Below are positions 33,301-49,200 of a stretch of DNA of 64,000 nucleotides, one piece after another. Position 1 is the first letter of the stretch. Each line of letters opens with the position of its first letter. The DNA comes from Strigamia acuminata (Eukaryota; Arthropoda; Chilopoda; Geophilomorpha; Linotaeniidae): assembly GCA_949358305.1 (NCBI GenBank), contig OX442323.1, forward strand, positions 1 through 64,000, read 5' to 3'. Position numbers and translations under genes: made by a program. Under the pieces are notes generated by a model. The model made no database searches, was not told the DNA's origin, and saw only the letters and a list, made by a program, of their open reading frames with translations.

Positions 33301-36300
33301 CAGTTGACTTAGCACAAACACCACAAGACCAATGTTTCTGAATGTTCAGAAATAGTGTTTAAACCTTAGTAGAAGGCTCCAATGTAAGTTTTAGAAACAT
33401 CTAACCAATGATTTGGGAGAATAGACTTTTGATCTCATCACAGTTGACTTAGCACAAACACCACAAGTCCAATGTCTCTGAATGTAAAGAAATAGTGTTT
33501 AAACCTTAGTAGAAGCCTTCAATGTAAGTTTTAGCAACATCCAAGCAATACATTTTGAAAAAAAAATTTTGAGCTTATTTCACATCGCAGTTGACTTAGC
33601 ACAAACACCACAAGACCAATGTCTCTGAATGTTCAGAAATAGTGTTTAAACCTTAGTAGAAGGCTCCAATGTAAGTTTTAGAAACATCTAACCAATGATT
33701 TGGGAGAATAGACTTTTGATCTCATCACAGTTGACTTAGCACAAACACCACAAGACCAATGTTTCTGAATGTTCAGAAATAGTGTTTAAACCTTAGTAGA
33801 AGGCTCCAATGTAAGTTTTAGCAACATCCAAGCGCTGATTTGGGAGAATAGACTTTTGATCTCATCACAGTTGACTTAGCACAAACATCACAAGACAAAT
33901 GTCTCTGAATGTTCAGAAATAGTGTTTAAACCTTAGTAGAAGACTTCAATGTAAGTTTTAGCAACATCCAAGCACTGATTTGGGAGAATAGACTTTTGAT
34001 CTCATCACAGTTGACTTAGCACAAACACCACAAGACCAATGTTTCTGAATGTTCAGAAATAGTGTTTAAACCTTAGTAGAAGGCTCCAATGTAAGTTTTA
34101 GAAACATCTAACCAATGATTTGGGAGAATAGACTTTTGATCTCATCACAGTTGACTTAGCACAAACACCACAAGTCCAATGTCTCTGAATGTTCAGAAAT
34201 AGTGTTTAAACCTTAGTAGAAGGCTCCAATGTAAGTTTTAGAAACATCTAACTAATGATTTGGGAGAATAGACTTTTGATCTCATCACAGTTGACTTAGC
34301 ACAAACACCACAAGTCCAATGTCTCTGAATGTTCAGAAATAGTGTTTAAACCTTAGTAGAAGACTTCAATGTAAGTTTTAGAAACATCTAACTAATGATT
34401 TGGGAGAATAGACTTTTGATCTCATCACAGTTGACTTAGCACAAACACCACAAGATTAATGTCTCTGAATGTTCAGAAATAGTGTTTAAACCTTAGTAGA
34501 AGGCTCCAATGTAAGTTTTAGAAACATCTAACTAATGATTTGGGAGAATAGACTTTTGATCTCATCACAGTTGACTTAGCACAAACACCACAAGACCAAT
34601 GTCTCTGAATGTTCAGAAATAGTGTTTAAACCTTAGTAGAAGGCTCCAATGTAAGTTTTAGAAACATCTAACTAATGATTTGGGAGAATAGACTTTTGAT
34701 CTCATCACAGTTGACTTAGCACAAACACCACAAGACCAATGTCTCTGAATGTTCAGAAATAGTGTTTAAACCTTAGTAGAAGGCTCCAATGTAAGTTTTA
34801 GAAACATCTAACTAATGATTTGGGAGAATAGACTTTTGATCTCATCACAGTTGACTTAGCACAAACACCACAAGTCCAATGTCTCTGAATGTTCAGAAAT
34901 AGTGTTTAAACCTTAGTAGAAGACTTCAATGTAAGTTTTAGCAACATCCAAGCACTGATTTGGGAGAATAGACTTTTGATCTCATCACAGTTGACTTAGC
35001 ACAAACACCACAAGACCAATGTCTCTGAATGTTCAGAAATAGTGTTTAAACCTTAGTAGAAGGCTCCAATGTAAGTTTTAGAAACATCTAACTAATGATT
35101 TGGGAGAATAGACTTTTGATCTCATCACAGTTGACTTAGCACAAACACCACAAGTCCAATGTCTCTGAATGTTCAGAAATAGTGTTTAAACCTTAGTAGA
35201 AGACTTCAATGTAAGTTTTAGCAACATCCAAGCACTGATTTGGGAGAATAGACTTTTGATCTCATCACAGTTGACTTAGCACAAACACCACAAGATTAAT
35301 GTCTCTGAATGTTCAGAAATAGTGTTTAAACCTTAGTAGAAGGCTCCAATGTAAGTTTTAGAAACATCTAACTAATGATTTGGGAGAATAGACTTTTGAT
35401 CTCATCACAGTTGACTTAGCACAAACACCACAAGACCAATGTCTCTGAATGTTCAGAAATAGTGTTTAAACCTTAGTAGAAGGCTCCAATGTAAGTTTTA
35501 GAAACATCTAACTAATGATTTGGGAGAATAGACTTTTGATCTCATCACAGTTGACTTAGCACAAACACCACAAGACCAATGTTTCTGAATGTTCAGAAAT
35601 AGTGTTTAAACCTTAGTAGAAGGCTCCAATGTAAGTTTTAGAAACATCTAACCAATGATTTGGGAGAATAGACTTTTGATCTCATCACAGTTGACTTAGC
35701 ACAAACACCACAAGACCAATGTCTCTGAATGTTCAGAAATAGTGTTTAAACCTTAGTAGAAGGCTCCAATGTAAGTTTTAGAAACATCTAACTAATGATT
35801 TGGGAGAATAGACTTTTGATCTCATCACAGTTGACTTAGCACAAACACCACAAGACCAATGTTTCTGAATGTTCAGAAATAGTGTTTAAACCTTAGTAGA
35901 AGGCTCCAATGTAAGTTTTAGAAACATCTAACCAATGATTTGGGAGAATAGACTTTTGATCTCATCACAGTTGACTTAGCACAAACACCACAAGTCCAAT
36001 GTCTCTGAATGTAAAGAAATAGTGTTTAAACCTTAGTAGAAGCCTTCAATGTAAGTTTTAGCAACATCCAAGCAATACATTTTGAAAAAAAAATTTTGAG
36101 CTTATTTCACATCGCAGTTGACTTAGCACAAACACCACAAGACCAATGTCTCTGAATGTTCAGAAATAGTGTTTAAACCTTAGTAGAAAGCTCCAATGTA
36201 AGTTTTAGAAACATCTAACCAATGATTTGGGAGAATAGACTTTTGATCTCATCACAGTTGACTTAGCACAAACACCACAAGACAAATGTCTCTGAATGTT

Positions 36301-39300
36301 CAGAAATAGTGTTTAAACCTTAGTAGAAGACTTCAATGTAAGTTTTAGCAACATCCAAGCACTGATTTAGGAGAATAGACTTTTGATCTCATCACAGTTG
36401 ACTTAGCACAAACACCACAAGACCAATGTCTCTGAATGTTCAGAAATAGTGTTTAAACCTTAGTAGAAGGCTCCAATGTAAGTTTTAGAAACATCTAACT
36501 AATGATTTGGGAGAATAGACTTTTGATCTCATCACAGTTGACTTAGCACAAACACCACAAGTCCAATGTCTCTGAATGTTCAGAAATAGTGTTTAAACCT
36601 TAGTAGAAGACTTCAATGTAAGTTTTAGCAACATCCAAGCACTGATTTGGGAGAATAGACTTTTGATCTCATCACAGTTGACTTAGCACAAACACCACAA
36701 GATTAATGTCTCTGAATGTTCAGAAATAGTGTTTAAACCTTAGTAGAAGGCTCCAATGTAAGTTTTAGAAACATCTAACTAATGATTTGGGAGAATAGAC
36801 TTTTGATCTCATCACAGTTGACTTAGCACAAACACCACAAGACCAATGTTTCTGAATGTTCAGAAATAGTGTTTAAACCTTAGTAGAAGGCTCCAATGTA
36901 AGTTTTAGCAACATCCAAGCGCTGATTTGGGAGAATAGACTTTTGATCTCATCACAGTTGACTTAGCACAAACATCACAAGACAAATGTCTCTGAATGTT
37001 CAGAAATAGTGTTTAAACCTTAGTAGAAGACTTCAATGTAAGTTTTAGCAACATCCAAGCACTGATTTGGGAGAATAGACTTTTGATCTCATCACAGTTG
37101 ACTTAGCACAAACACCACAAGTCCAATGTCTCTGAATGTAAAGAAATAGTGTTTAAACCTTAGTAGAAGCCTTCAATGTAAGTTTTAGCAACATCCAAGC
37201 AATATATTTTGAAAAAAAAATTTTGAGCTTATTTCACATCGCAGTTGACTTAGCACAAACACCACAAGACCAATGTCTCTGAATGTTCAGAAATAGTGTT
37301 TAAACCTTAGTAGAAGGCTCCAATGTAAGTTTTAGAAACATCTAACTAATGATTTGGGAGAATAGACTTTTGATCTCATCACAGTTGACTTAGCACAAAC
37401 ACCACAAGATTAATGTCTCTGAATGTTCAGAAATAGTGTTTAAACCTTAGTAGAAGGCTCCAATGTAAGTTTTAGAAACATCTAACTAATGATTTGGGAG
37501 AATAGACTTTTGATCTCATCACAGTTGACTTAGCACAAACACCACAAGACCAATATCTCTGAATGTTCAGAAATAGTGTTTAAACCTTAGTAGAAGGCTC
37601 CAATGTAAGTTTTAGAAACATCTAACTAATGATTTGGGAGAATAGACTTTTGATCTCATCACAGTTGACTTAGCACAAACACCACAAGACCAATGTTTCT
37701 GAATGTTCAGAAATAGTGTTTAAACCTTAGTAGAAGGCTCCAATGTAAGTTTTAGAAACATCTAACCAATGATTTGGGAGAATAGACTTTTGATCTCATC
37801 ACAGTTGACTTAGCACAAACACCACAAGTCCAATGTCTCTGAATGTTCAGAAATAGTGTTTAAACCCTAGTAGAAGCCTTCAATTTAAATTTTAGCAACA
37901 TCCAAGCACTGATTTGGGAGAATAGACTTTTGATCTCATCACAGTTGACTTAGCACAAACACCACAAGACCAATGTTTCTGAATGTTCAGAAATAGTGTT
38001 TAAACCTTAGTAGAAGGCTCCAATGTAAGTTTTAGAAACATCTAACTAATGATTTGGGAGAATAGACTTTTGATCTCATCACAGTTGACTTAGCACAAAC
38101 ACCACAAGACCAATGTCTCTGAATGTTCAGAAATAGTGTTTAAACCTTAGTAGAAGGCTCCAATGTAAGTTTTAGAAACATCTAACTAATGATTTGGGAG
38201 AATAGACTTTTGATCTCATCACAGTTGACTTAGCACAAACACCACAAGTCCAATGTCTCTGAATGTTCAGAAATAGTGTTTAAACCTTAGTAGAAGACTT
38301 CAATGTAAGTTTTAGCAACATCCAAGCACTGATTTGGGAGAATAGACTTTTGATCTCATCACAGTTGACTTAGCACAAACACCACAAGATTAATGTCTCT
38401 GAATGTTCAGAAATAGTGTTTAAACCTTAGTAGAAGGCTCCAATGTAAGTTTTAGAAACATCTAACTAATGATTTGGGAGAATAGACTTTTGATCTCATC
38501 ACAGTTGACTTAGCACAAACACCACAAGACCAATGTTTCTGAATGTTCAGAAATAGTGTTTAAACCTTAGTAGAAGGCTCCAATGTAAGTTTTAGCAACA
38601 TCCAAGCGCTGATTTGGGAGAATAGACTTTTGATCTCATCACAGTTGACTTAGCACAAACATCACAAGACAAATGTCTCTGAATGTTCAGAAATAGTGTT
38701 TAAACCTTAGTAGAAGACTTCAATGTAAGTTTTAGCAACATCCAAGCACTGATTTGGGAGAATAGACTTTTGATCTCATCACAGTTGACTTAGCACAAAC
38801 ACCACAAGACCAATGTTTCTGAATGTTCAGAAATAGTGTTTAAACCTTAGTAGAAGGCTCCAATGTAAGTTTTAGAAACATCTAACCAATGATTTGGGAG
38901 AATAGACTTTTGATCTCATCACAGTTGACTTAGCACAAACACCACAAGTCCAATGTCTCTGAATGTTCAGAAATAGTGTTTAAACCTTAGTAGAAGGCTC
39001 CAATGTAAGTTTTAGAAACATCTAACTAATGATTTGGGAGAATAGACTTTTGATCTCATCACAGTTGACTTAGCACAAACACCACAAGTCCAATGTCTCT
39101 GAATGTTCAGAAATAGTGTTTAAACCTTAGTAGAAGACTTCAATGTAAGTTTTAGAAACATCTAACTAATGATTTGGGAGAATAGACTTTTGATCTCATC
39201 ACAGTTGACTTAGCACAAACACCACAAGATTAATGTCTCTGAATGTTCAGAAATAGTGTTTAAACCTTAGTAGAAGGCTCCAATGTAAGTTTTAGAAACA

Positions 39301-42300
39301 TCTAACTAATGATTTGGGAGAATAGACTTTTGATCTCATCACAGTTGACTTAGCACAAACACCACAAGACCAATGTCTCTGAATGTTCAGAAATAGTGTT
39401 TAAACCTTAGTAGAAGGCTCCAATGTAAGTTTTAGAAACATCTAACTAATGATTTGGGAGAATAGACTTTTGATCTTATCACAGTTGACTTAGCACAAAC
39501 ACCACAAGACCAATGTCTCTGAATGTTCAGAAATAGTGTTTAAACCTTAGTAGAAGGCTCCAATGTAAGTTTTAGAAACATCTAACTAATGATTTGGGAG
39601 AATAGACTTTTGATCTCATCACAGTTGACTTAGCACAAACACCACAAGTCCAATGTCTCTGAATGTTCAGAAATAGTGTTTAAACCTTAGTAGAAGACTT
39701 CAATGTAAGTTTTAGCAACATCCAAGCACTGATTTGGGAGAATAGACTTTTGATCTCATCACAGTTGACTTAGCACAAACACCACAAGATTAATGTCTCT
39801 GAATGTTCAGAAATAGTGTTTAAACCTTAGTAGAAGGCTCCAATGTAAGTTTTAGAAACATCTAACTAATGATTTGGGAGAATAGACTTTTGATCTCATC
39901 ACAGTTGACTTAGCACAAACACCACAAGACCAATGTCTCTGAATGTTCAGAAATAGTGTTTAAACCTTAGTAGAAGGCTCCAATGTAAGTTTTAGAAACA
40001 TCTAACTAATGATTTGGAAGAATAGACTTTTGATCTCATCACAGTTGACTTAGCACAAACACCACAAGACCAATGTTTCTGAATGTTCAGAAATAGTGTT
40101 TAAACCTTAGTAGAAGGCTCCAATGTAAGTTTTAGAAACATCTAACCAATGATTTGGGAGAATAGACTTTTGATCTCATCACAGTTGACTTAGCACAAAC
40201 ACCACAAGTCCAATGTCTCTGAATGTAAAGAAATAGTGTTTAAACCTTAGTAGAAGCCTTCAATGTAAGTTTTAGCAACATCCAAGCAATATATTTTGAA
40301 AAAAAAATTTTGAGCTTATTTCACATCGCAGTTGACTTAGCACAAACACCACAAGACCAATGTCTCTGAATGTTCAGAAATAGTGTTTAAACCTTAGTAG
40401 AAGGCTCCAATGTAAGTTTTAGAAACATCTAACTAATGATTTGGGAGAATAGACTTTTGATCTCATCACAGTTGACTTAGCACAAACACCACAAGATTAA
40501 TGTCTCTGAATGTTCAGAAATAGTGTTTAAACCTTAGTAGAAGGCTCCAATGTAAGTTTTAGAAACATCTAACTAATGATTTGGGAGAATAGACTTTTGA
40601 TCTCATCACAGTTGACTTAGCACAAACACCACAAGACCAATATCTCTGAATGTTCAGAAATAGTGTTTAAACCTTAGTAGAAGGCTCCAATGTAAGTTTT
40701 AGAAACATCTAACTAATGATTTGGGAGAATAGACTTTTGATCTCATCACAGTTGACTTAGCACAAACACCACAAGACCAATGTTTCTGAATGTTCAGAAA
40801 TAGTGTTTAAACCTTAGTAGAAGGCTCCAATGTAAGTTTTAGAAACATCTAACCAATGATTTGGGAGAATAGACTTTTGATCTCATCACAGTTGACTTAG
40901 CACAAACACCACAAGTCCAATGTCTCTGAATGTTCAGAAATAGTGTTTAAACCCTAGTAGAAGCCTTCAATTTAAATTTTAGCAACATCCAAGCACTGAT
41001 TTGGGAGAATAGACTTTTGATCTCATCACAGTTGACTTAGCACAAACACCACAAGACCAATGTTTCTGAATGTTCAGAAATAGTGTTTAAACCTTAGTAG
41101 AAGGCTCCAATGTAAGTTTTAGAAACATCTAACTAATGATTTGGGAGAATAGACTTTTGATCTCATCACAGTTGACTTAGCACAAACACCACAAGACCAA
41201 TGTCTCTGAATGTTCAGAAATAGTGTTTAAACCTTAGTAGAAGGCTCCAATGTAAGTTTTAGAAACATCTAACTAATGATTTGGGAGAATAGACTTTTGA
41301 TCTCATCACAGTTGACTTAGCACAAACACCACAAGTCCAATGTCTCTGAATGTTCAGAAATAGTGTTTAAACCTTAGTAGAAGACTTCAATGTAAGTTTT
41401 AGCAACATCCAAGCACTGATTTGGGAGAATAGACTTTTGATCTCATCACAGTTGACTTAGCACAAACACCACAAGATTAATGTCTCTGAATGTTCAGAAA
41501 TAGTGTTTAAACCTTAGTAGAAGGCTCCAATGTAAGTTTTAGAAACATCTAACTAATGATTTGGGAGAATAGACTTTTGATCTCATCACAGTTGACTTAG
41601 CACAAACACCACAAGACCAATGTTTCTGAATGTTCAGAAATAGTGTTTAAACCTTAGTAGAAGGCTCCAATGTAAGTTTTAGCAACATCCAAGCGCTGAT
41701 TTGGGAGAATAGACTTTTGATCTCATCACAGTTGACTTAGCACAAACATCACAAGACAAATGTCTCTGAATGTTCAGAAATAGTGTTTAAACCTTAGTAG
41801 AAGACTTCAATGTAAGTTTTAGCAACATCCAAGCACTGATTTGGGAGAATAGACTTTTGATCTCATCACAGTTGACTTAGCACAAACACCACAAGACCAA
41901 TGTTTCTGAATGTTCAGAAATAGTGTTTAAACCTTAGTAGAAGGCTCCAATGTAAGTTTTAGAAACATCTAACCAATGATTTGGGAGAATAGACTTTTGA
42001 TCTCATCACAGTTGACTTAGCACAAACACCACAAGTCCAATGTCTCTGAATGTTCAGAAATAGTGTTTAAACCTTAGTAGAAGGCTCCAATGTAAGTTTT
42101 AGAAACATCTAACTAATGATTTGGGAGAATAGACTTTTGATCTCATCACAGTTGACTTAGCACAAACACCACAAGTCCAATGTCTCTGAATGTTCAGAAA
42201 TAGTGTTTAAACCTTAGTAGAAGACTTCAATGTAAGTTTTAGAAACATCTAACTAATGATTTGGGAGAATAGACTTTTGATCTCATCACAGTTGACTTAG

Positions 42301-45300
42301 CACAAACACCACAAGATTAATGTCTCTGAATGTTCAGAAATAGTGTTTAAACCTTAGTAGAAGGCTCCAATGTAAGTTTTAGAAACATCTAACTAATGAT
42401 TTGGGAGAATAGACTTTTGATCTCATCACAGTTGACTTAGCACAAACACCACAAGACCAATGTCTCTGAATGTTCAGAAATAGTGTTTAAACCTTAGTAG
42501 AAGGCTCCAATGTAAGTTTTAGAAACATCTAACTAATGATTTGGGAGAATAGACTTTTGATCTTATCACAGTTGACTTAGCACAAACACCACAAGACCAA
42601 TGTCTCTGAATGTTCAGAAATAGTGTTTAAACCTTAGTAGAAGGCTCCAATGTAAGTTTTAGAAACATCTAACTAATGATTTGGGAGAATAGACTTTTGA
42701 TCTCATCACAGTTGACTTAGCACAAACACCACAAGTCCAATGTCTCTGAATGTTCAGAAATAGTGTTTAAACCTTAGTAGAAGACTTCAATGTAAGTTTT
42801 AGCAACATCCAAGCACTGATTTGGGAGAATAGACTTTTGATCTCATCACAGTTGACTTAGCACAAACACCACAAGATTAATGTCTCTGAATGTTCAGAAA
42901 TAGTGTTTAAACCTTAGTAGAAGGCTCCAATGTAAGTTTTAGAAACATCTAACTAATGATTTGGGAGAATAGACTTTTGATCTCATCACAGTTGACTTAG
43001 CACAAACACCACAAGACCAATGTCTCTGAATGTTCAGAAATAGTGTTTAAACCTTAGTAGAAGGCTCCAATGTAAGTTTTAGAAACATCTAACTAATGAT
43101 TTGGAAGAATAGACTTTTGATCTCATCACAGTTGACTTAGCACAAACACCACAAGACCAATGTTTCTGAATGTTCAGAAATAGTGTTTAAACCTTAGTAG
43201 AAGGCTCCAATGTAAGTTTTAGAAACATCTAACCAATGATTTGGGAGAATAGACTTTTGATCTCATCACAGTTGACTTAGCACAAACACCACAAGTCCAA
43301 TGTCTCTGAATGTAAAGAAATAGTGTTTAAACCTTAGTAGAAGCCTTCAATGTAAGTTTTAGCAACATCCAAGCAATACATTTTGAAAAAAAAATTTTGA
43401 GCTTATTTCACATCGCAGTTGACTTAGCACAAACACCACAAGACCAATGTCTCTGAATGTTCAGAAATAGTGTTTAAACCTTAGTAGAAGGCTCCAATGT
43501 AAGTTTTAGAAACATCTAACCAATGATTTGGGAGAATAGACTTTTGATCTCATCACAGTTGACTTAGCACAAACACCACAAGACCAATGTTTCTGAATGT
43601 TCAGAAATAGTGTTTAAACCTTAGTAGAAGGCTCCAATGTAAGTTTTAGCAACATCCAAGCGCTGATTTGGGAGAATAGACTTTTGATCTCATCACAGTT
43701 GACTTAGCACAAACATCACAAGACAAATGTCTCTGAATGTTCAGAAATAGTGTTTAAACCTTAGTAGAAGACTTCAATGTAAGTTTTAGCAACATCCAAG
43801 CACTGATTTGGGAGAATAGACTTTTGATCTCATCACAGTTGACTTAGCACAAACACCACAAGACCAATGTTTCTGAATGTTCAGAAATAGTGTTTAAACC
43901 TTAGTAGAAGGCTCCAATGTAAGTTTTAGAAACATCTAACCAATGATTTGGGAGAATAGACTTTTGATCTCATCACAGTTGACTTAGCACAAACACCACA
44001 AGTCCAATGTCTCTGAATGTTCAGAAATAGTGTTTAAACCTTAGTAGAAGGCTCCAATGTAAGTTTTAGAAACATCTAACTAATGATTTGGGAGAATAGA
44101 CTTTTGATCTCATCACAGTTGACTTAGCACAAACACCACAAGTCCAATGTCTCTGAATGTTCAGAAATAGTGTTTAAACCTTAGTAGAAGACTTCAATGT
44201 AAGTTTTAGAAACATCTAACTAATGATTTGGGAGAATAGACTTTTGATCTCATCACAGTTGACTTAGCACAAACACCACAAGATTAATGTCTCTGAATGT
44301 TCAGAAATAGTGTTTAAACCTTAGTAGAAGGCTCCAATGTAAGTTTTAGAAACATCTAACTAATGATTTGGGAGAATAGACTTTTGATCTCATCACAGTT
44401 GACTTAGCACAAACACCACAAGACCAATGTCTCTGAATGTTCAGAAATAGTGTTTAAACCTTAGTAGAAGGCTCCAATGTAAGTTTTAGAAACATCTAAC
44501 TAATGATTTGGGAGAATAGACTTTTGATCTCATCACAGTTGACTTAGCACAAACACCACAAGACCAATGTCTCTGAATGTTCAGAAATAGTGTTTAAACC
44601 TTAGTAGAAGGCTCCAATGTAAGTTTTAGAAACATCTAACTAATGATTTGGGAGAATAGACTTTTGATCTCATCACAGTTGACTTAGCACAAACACCACA
44701 AGTCCAATGTCTCTGAATGTTCAGAAATAGTGTTTAAACCTTAGTAGAAGACTTCAATGTAAGTTTTAGCAACATCCAAGCACTGATTTGGGAGAATAGA
44801 CTTTTGATCTCATCACAGTTGACTTAGCACAAACACCACAAGACCAATGTCTCTGAATGTTCAGAAATAGTGTTTAAACCTTAGTAGAAGGCTCCAATGT
44901 AAGTTTTAGAAACATCTAACTAATGATTTGGGAGAATAGACTTTTGATCTCATCACAGTTGACTTAGCACAAACACCACAAGTCCAATGTCTCTGAATGT
45001 TCAGAAATAGTGTTTAAACCTTAGTAGAAGACTTCAATGTAAGTTTTAGCAACATCCAAGCACTGATTTGGGAGAATAGACTTTTGATCTCATCACAGTT
45101 GACTTAGCACAAACACCACAAGATTAATGTCTCTGAATGTTCAGAAATAGTGTTTAAACCTTAGTAGAAGGCTCCAATGTAAGTTTTAGAAACATCTAAC
45201 TAATGATTTGGGAGAATAGACTTTTGATCTCATCACAGTTGACTTAGCACAAACACCACAAGACCAATGTCTCTGAATGTTCAGAAATAGTGTTTAAACC

Positions 45301-46250
45301 TTAGTAGAAGGCTCCAATGTAAGTTTTAGAAACATCTAACTAATGATTTGGGAGAATAGACTTTTGATCTCATCACAGTTGACTTAGCACAAACACCACA
45401 AGACCAATGTTTCTGAATGTTCAGAAATAGTGTTTAAACCTTAGTAGAAGGCTCCAATGTAAGTTTTAGAAACATCTAACCAATGATTTGGGAGAATAGA
45501 CTTTTGATCTCATCACAGTTGACTTAGCACAAACACCACAAGACCAATGTCTCTGAATGTTCAGAAATAGTGTTTAAACCTTAGTAGAAGGCTCCAATGT
45601 AAGTTTTAGAAACATCTAACTAATGATTTGGGAGAATAGACTTTTGATCTCATCACAGTTGACTTAGCACAAACACCACAAGACCAATGTTTCTGAATGT
45701 TCAGAAATAGTGTTTAAACCTTAGTAGAAGGCTCCAATGTAAGTTTTAGAAACATCTAACCAATGATTTGGGAGAATAGACTTTTGATCTCATCACAGTT
45801 GACTTAGCACAAACACCACAAGTCCAATGTCTCTGAATGTAAAGAAATAGTGTTTAAACCTTAGTAGAAGCCTTCAATGTAAGTTTTAGCAACATCCAAG
45901 CAATACATTTTGAAAAAAAAATTTTGAGCTTATTTCACATCGCAGTTGACTTAGCACAAACACCACAAGACCAATGTCTCTGAATGTTCAGAAATAGTGT
46001 TTAAACCTTAGTAGAAAGCTCCAATGTAAGTTTTAGAAACATCTAACCAATGATTTGGGAGAATAGACTTTTGATCTCATCACAGTTGACTTAGCACAAA
46101 CACCACAAGACAAATGTCTCTGAATGTTCAGAAATAGTGTTTAAACCTTAGTAGAAGACTTCAATGTAAGTTTTAGCAACATCCAAGCACTGATTTAGGA
46201 GAATAGACTTTTGATCTCATCACAGTTGACTTAGCACAAACACCACAAGT
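30360..46250. repeat. 6-kb satellite block duplicated at 9828 bp
   Basis: About 30360-36415 matches about 40190-46245 at an offset of 9828 bp (66 short plus 4 long monomers). Landmarks: long-monomer ends at 30494, 33581 and 36108 pair with 40322, 43409 and 45936, and the rare GTAGAAAGCTCC variant near 36185 pairs with one near 46013. Part of it (about 30360-33540) also matches 37100-40280 at an offset of 6741 bp, sharing the rare GATCTTATCAC and TTGGAAGAATAG variants. Confidence 0.8.
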
Positions 46251-49200
46251 CCAATGTCTCTGAATGTTCAGAAATAGTGTTTAAACCTTAGTAGAAGGCT
46301 CCAATGTAAGTTTTAGAAACATCTAACTAATGATTTGGGAGAATAGACTTTTGATCTCATCACAGTTGACTTAGCACAAACACCACAAGACCAATGTTTC
46401 TGAATGTTCAGAAATAGTGTTTAAACCTTAGTAGAAGGCTCCAATGTAAGTTTTAGAAACATCTAACCAATGATTTGGGAGAATAGACTTTTGATCTCAT
46501 CACAGTTGACTTAGCACAAACACCACAAGTCCAATGTCTCTGAATGTAAAGAAATAGTGTTTAAATTTTAGTAGAAGCCTTCAATGTAAGTTTTAGCAAC
46601 ATCCAAGCAATACATTTTGAAAAAAAAATTTTGAGCTTATTTCACATCGCAGTTGACTTAGCACAAACACCACAAGACCAATGTCTCTGAATGTTCAGAA
46701 ATAGTGTTTAAACCTTAGTAGAAGGCTCCAATGTAAGTTTTAGAAACATCTAACTAATGATTTGGGAGAATAGACTTTTGATCTCATCACAGTTGACTTA
46801 GCACAAACACCACAAGATTAATGTCTCTGAATGTTCAGAAATAGTGTTTAAACCTTAGTAGAAGGCTCCAATGTAAGTTTTAGAAACATCTAACTAATGA
46901 TTTGGGAGAATAGACTTTTGATCTCATCACAGTTGACTTAGCACAAACACCACAAGACCAATGTTTCTGAATGTTCAGAAATAGTGTTTAAACCTTAGTA
47001 GAAGGCTCCAATGTAAGTTTTAGAAACATCTAACCAATGATTTGGGAGAATAGACTTTTGATCTCATCACAGTTGACTTAGCACAAACACCACAAGTCCA
47101 ATGTCTCTGAATGTTCAGAAATAGTGTTAAAACCCTAGTAGAAGCCTTCAATTTAAATTTTAGCAACCTCCAAGCACTGATTTGGGAGAATAGACTTTTG
47201 ATCTCATCACAGATGACTTAGCACAAACACCACAAGACCAATGTCTCTGAATGTTCAGAAATAGGGTTTAAACCTTAGTAGAAGGCTCCAATGTAAGTTT
47301 TAGAAACATCTAACCAATGATTTGGGAGAATAGACTTTTGATCTCATCACAGTTGACTTAGCACAAACACCACAAGTCCAATGTCTCTGAATGTTCAGAA
47401 ATAGTGTTTAAACCTTAGTAGAAGACTTCAATGTAAGTTTTAGCAACATCCAAGCGCTGATTTGGGAGAATAGACTTTTGATCTCATCACAGTTGACTTA
47501 GCACAAACACCACAAGACAAATGTCTCTGAATGTTTAGTAATAGTGTTTAAACCTTAGTAGAAGACTTCAATGTAAGTTTTAGCAACATCCAAGCACTGA
47601 TTTGGGAGAATAGACTTTTGATCTCATCACAGTTGACTTAGCACAAACACCACAAGACCAATGTTTCTGAATGTTCAGAAATAGTGTTTAAACCTTAGTA
47701 GAAGGCTCCAATGTAAGTTTTAGAAACATCTAACCAATGATTTGGGAGAATAGACTTTTGATCTCATCACAGTTGACTTAGCACAAACACCACAAGTCCA
47801 ATGTCTCTGAATGTAAAGAAATAGTGTTTAAACCTTAGTAGAAGCCTTCAATGTAAGTTTTAGCAACATCCAAGCAATACATTTTGAAAAAAAAATTTTG
47901 AGCTTATTTCACATCGCAGTTGACTTAGCACAAACACCACAAGACCAATGTCTCTGAATGTTCAGAAATAGTGTTTAAATCTTAGTAGAAGGCTCCAATG
48001 TAAGTTTTAGAAACATCTAACTAATGATTTGGGAGAATAGACTTTTGATCTCATCACAGTTGACTTAGCACAAACACCACAAGATTAATGTCTCTGAATG
48101 TTCAGAAATAGTGTTTAAACCTTAGTAGAAGGCTCCAATGTAAGTTTTAGAAACATCTAACCAATGATTTGGGAGAATAGACTTTTGATCTCATCACAGT
48201 TGACTTAGCACAAACACCACAAGTCCAATGTCTCTGAATGTTCAGAAATAGTGTTTAAACCCTAGTAGAAGCCTTCAATTTAAATTTTAGCAACATCCAA
48301 GCACTGATTTGGGAGAATAGACTTTTGATCTCATCACAGTTGACTTAGCACAAACACCACAAGACCAATGTTTCTGAATGTTCAGAAATAGTGTTTAAAC
48401 CTTAGTAGAAGGCTCCAATGTAAGTTTTAGAAACATCTAACTAATGATTTGGGAGAATAGACTTTTGATCTCATCACAGTTGACTTAGCACAAACACCAC
48501 AAGACCAATGTCTCTGAATGTTCAGAAATAGTGTTTAAACCTTAGTAGAAGGCTCCAATGTAAGTTTTAGAAACATCTAACTAATGATTTGGGAGAATAG
48601 ACTTTTGATCTCATCACAGTTGACTTAGCACAAACACCACAAGTCCAATGTCTCTGAATGTTCAGAAATAGTGTTTAAACCTTAGTAGAAGACTTCAATG
48701 TAAGTTTTAGCAACATCCAAGCACTGATTTGGGAGAATAGACTTTTGATCTCATCACAGTTGACTTAGCACAAACACCACAAGATTAATGTCTCTGAATG
48801 TTCAGAAATAGTGTTTAAACCTTAGTAGAAGGCTCCAATGTAAGTTTTAGAAACATCTAACTAATGATTTGGGAGAATAGACTTTTGATCTCATCACAGT
48901 TGACTTAGCACAAACACCACAAGACCAATGTTTCTGAATGTTCAGAAATAGTGTTTAAACCTTAGTAGAAGGCTCCAATGTAAGTTTTAGCAACATCCAA
49001 GCGCTGATTTGGGAGAATAGACTTTTGATCTCATCACAGTTGACTTAGCACAAACATCACAAGACAAATGTCTCTGAATGTTCAGAAATAGTGTTTAAAC
49101 CTTAGTAGAAGACTTCAATGTAAGTTTTAGCAACATCCAAGCACTGATTTGGGAGAATAGACTTTTGATCTCATCACAGTTGACTTAGCACAAACACCAC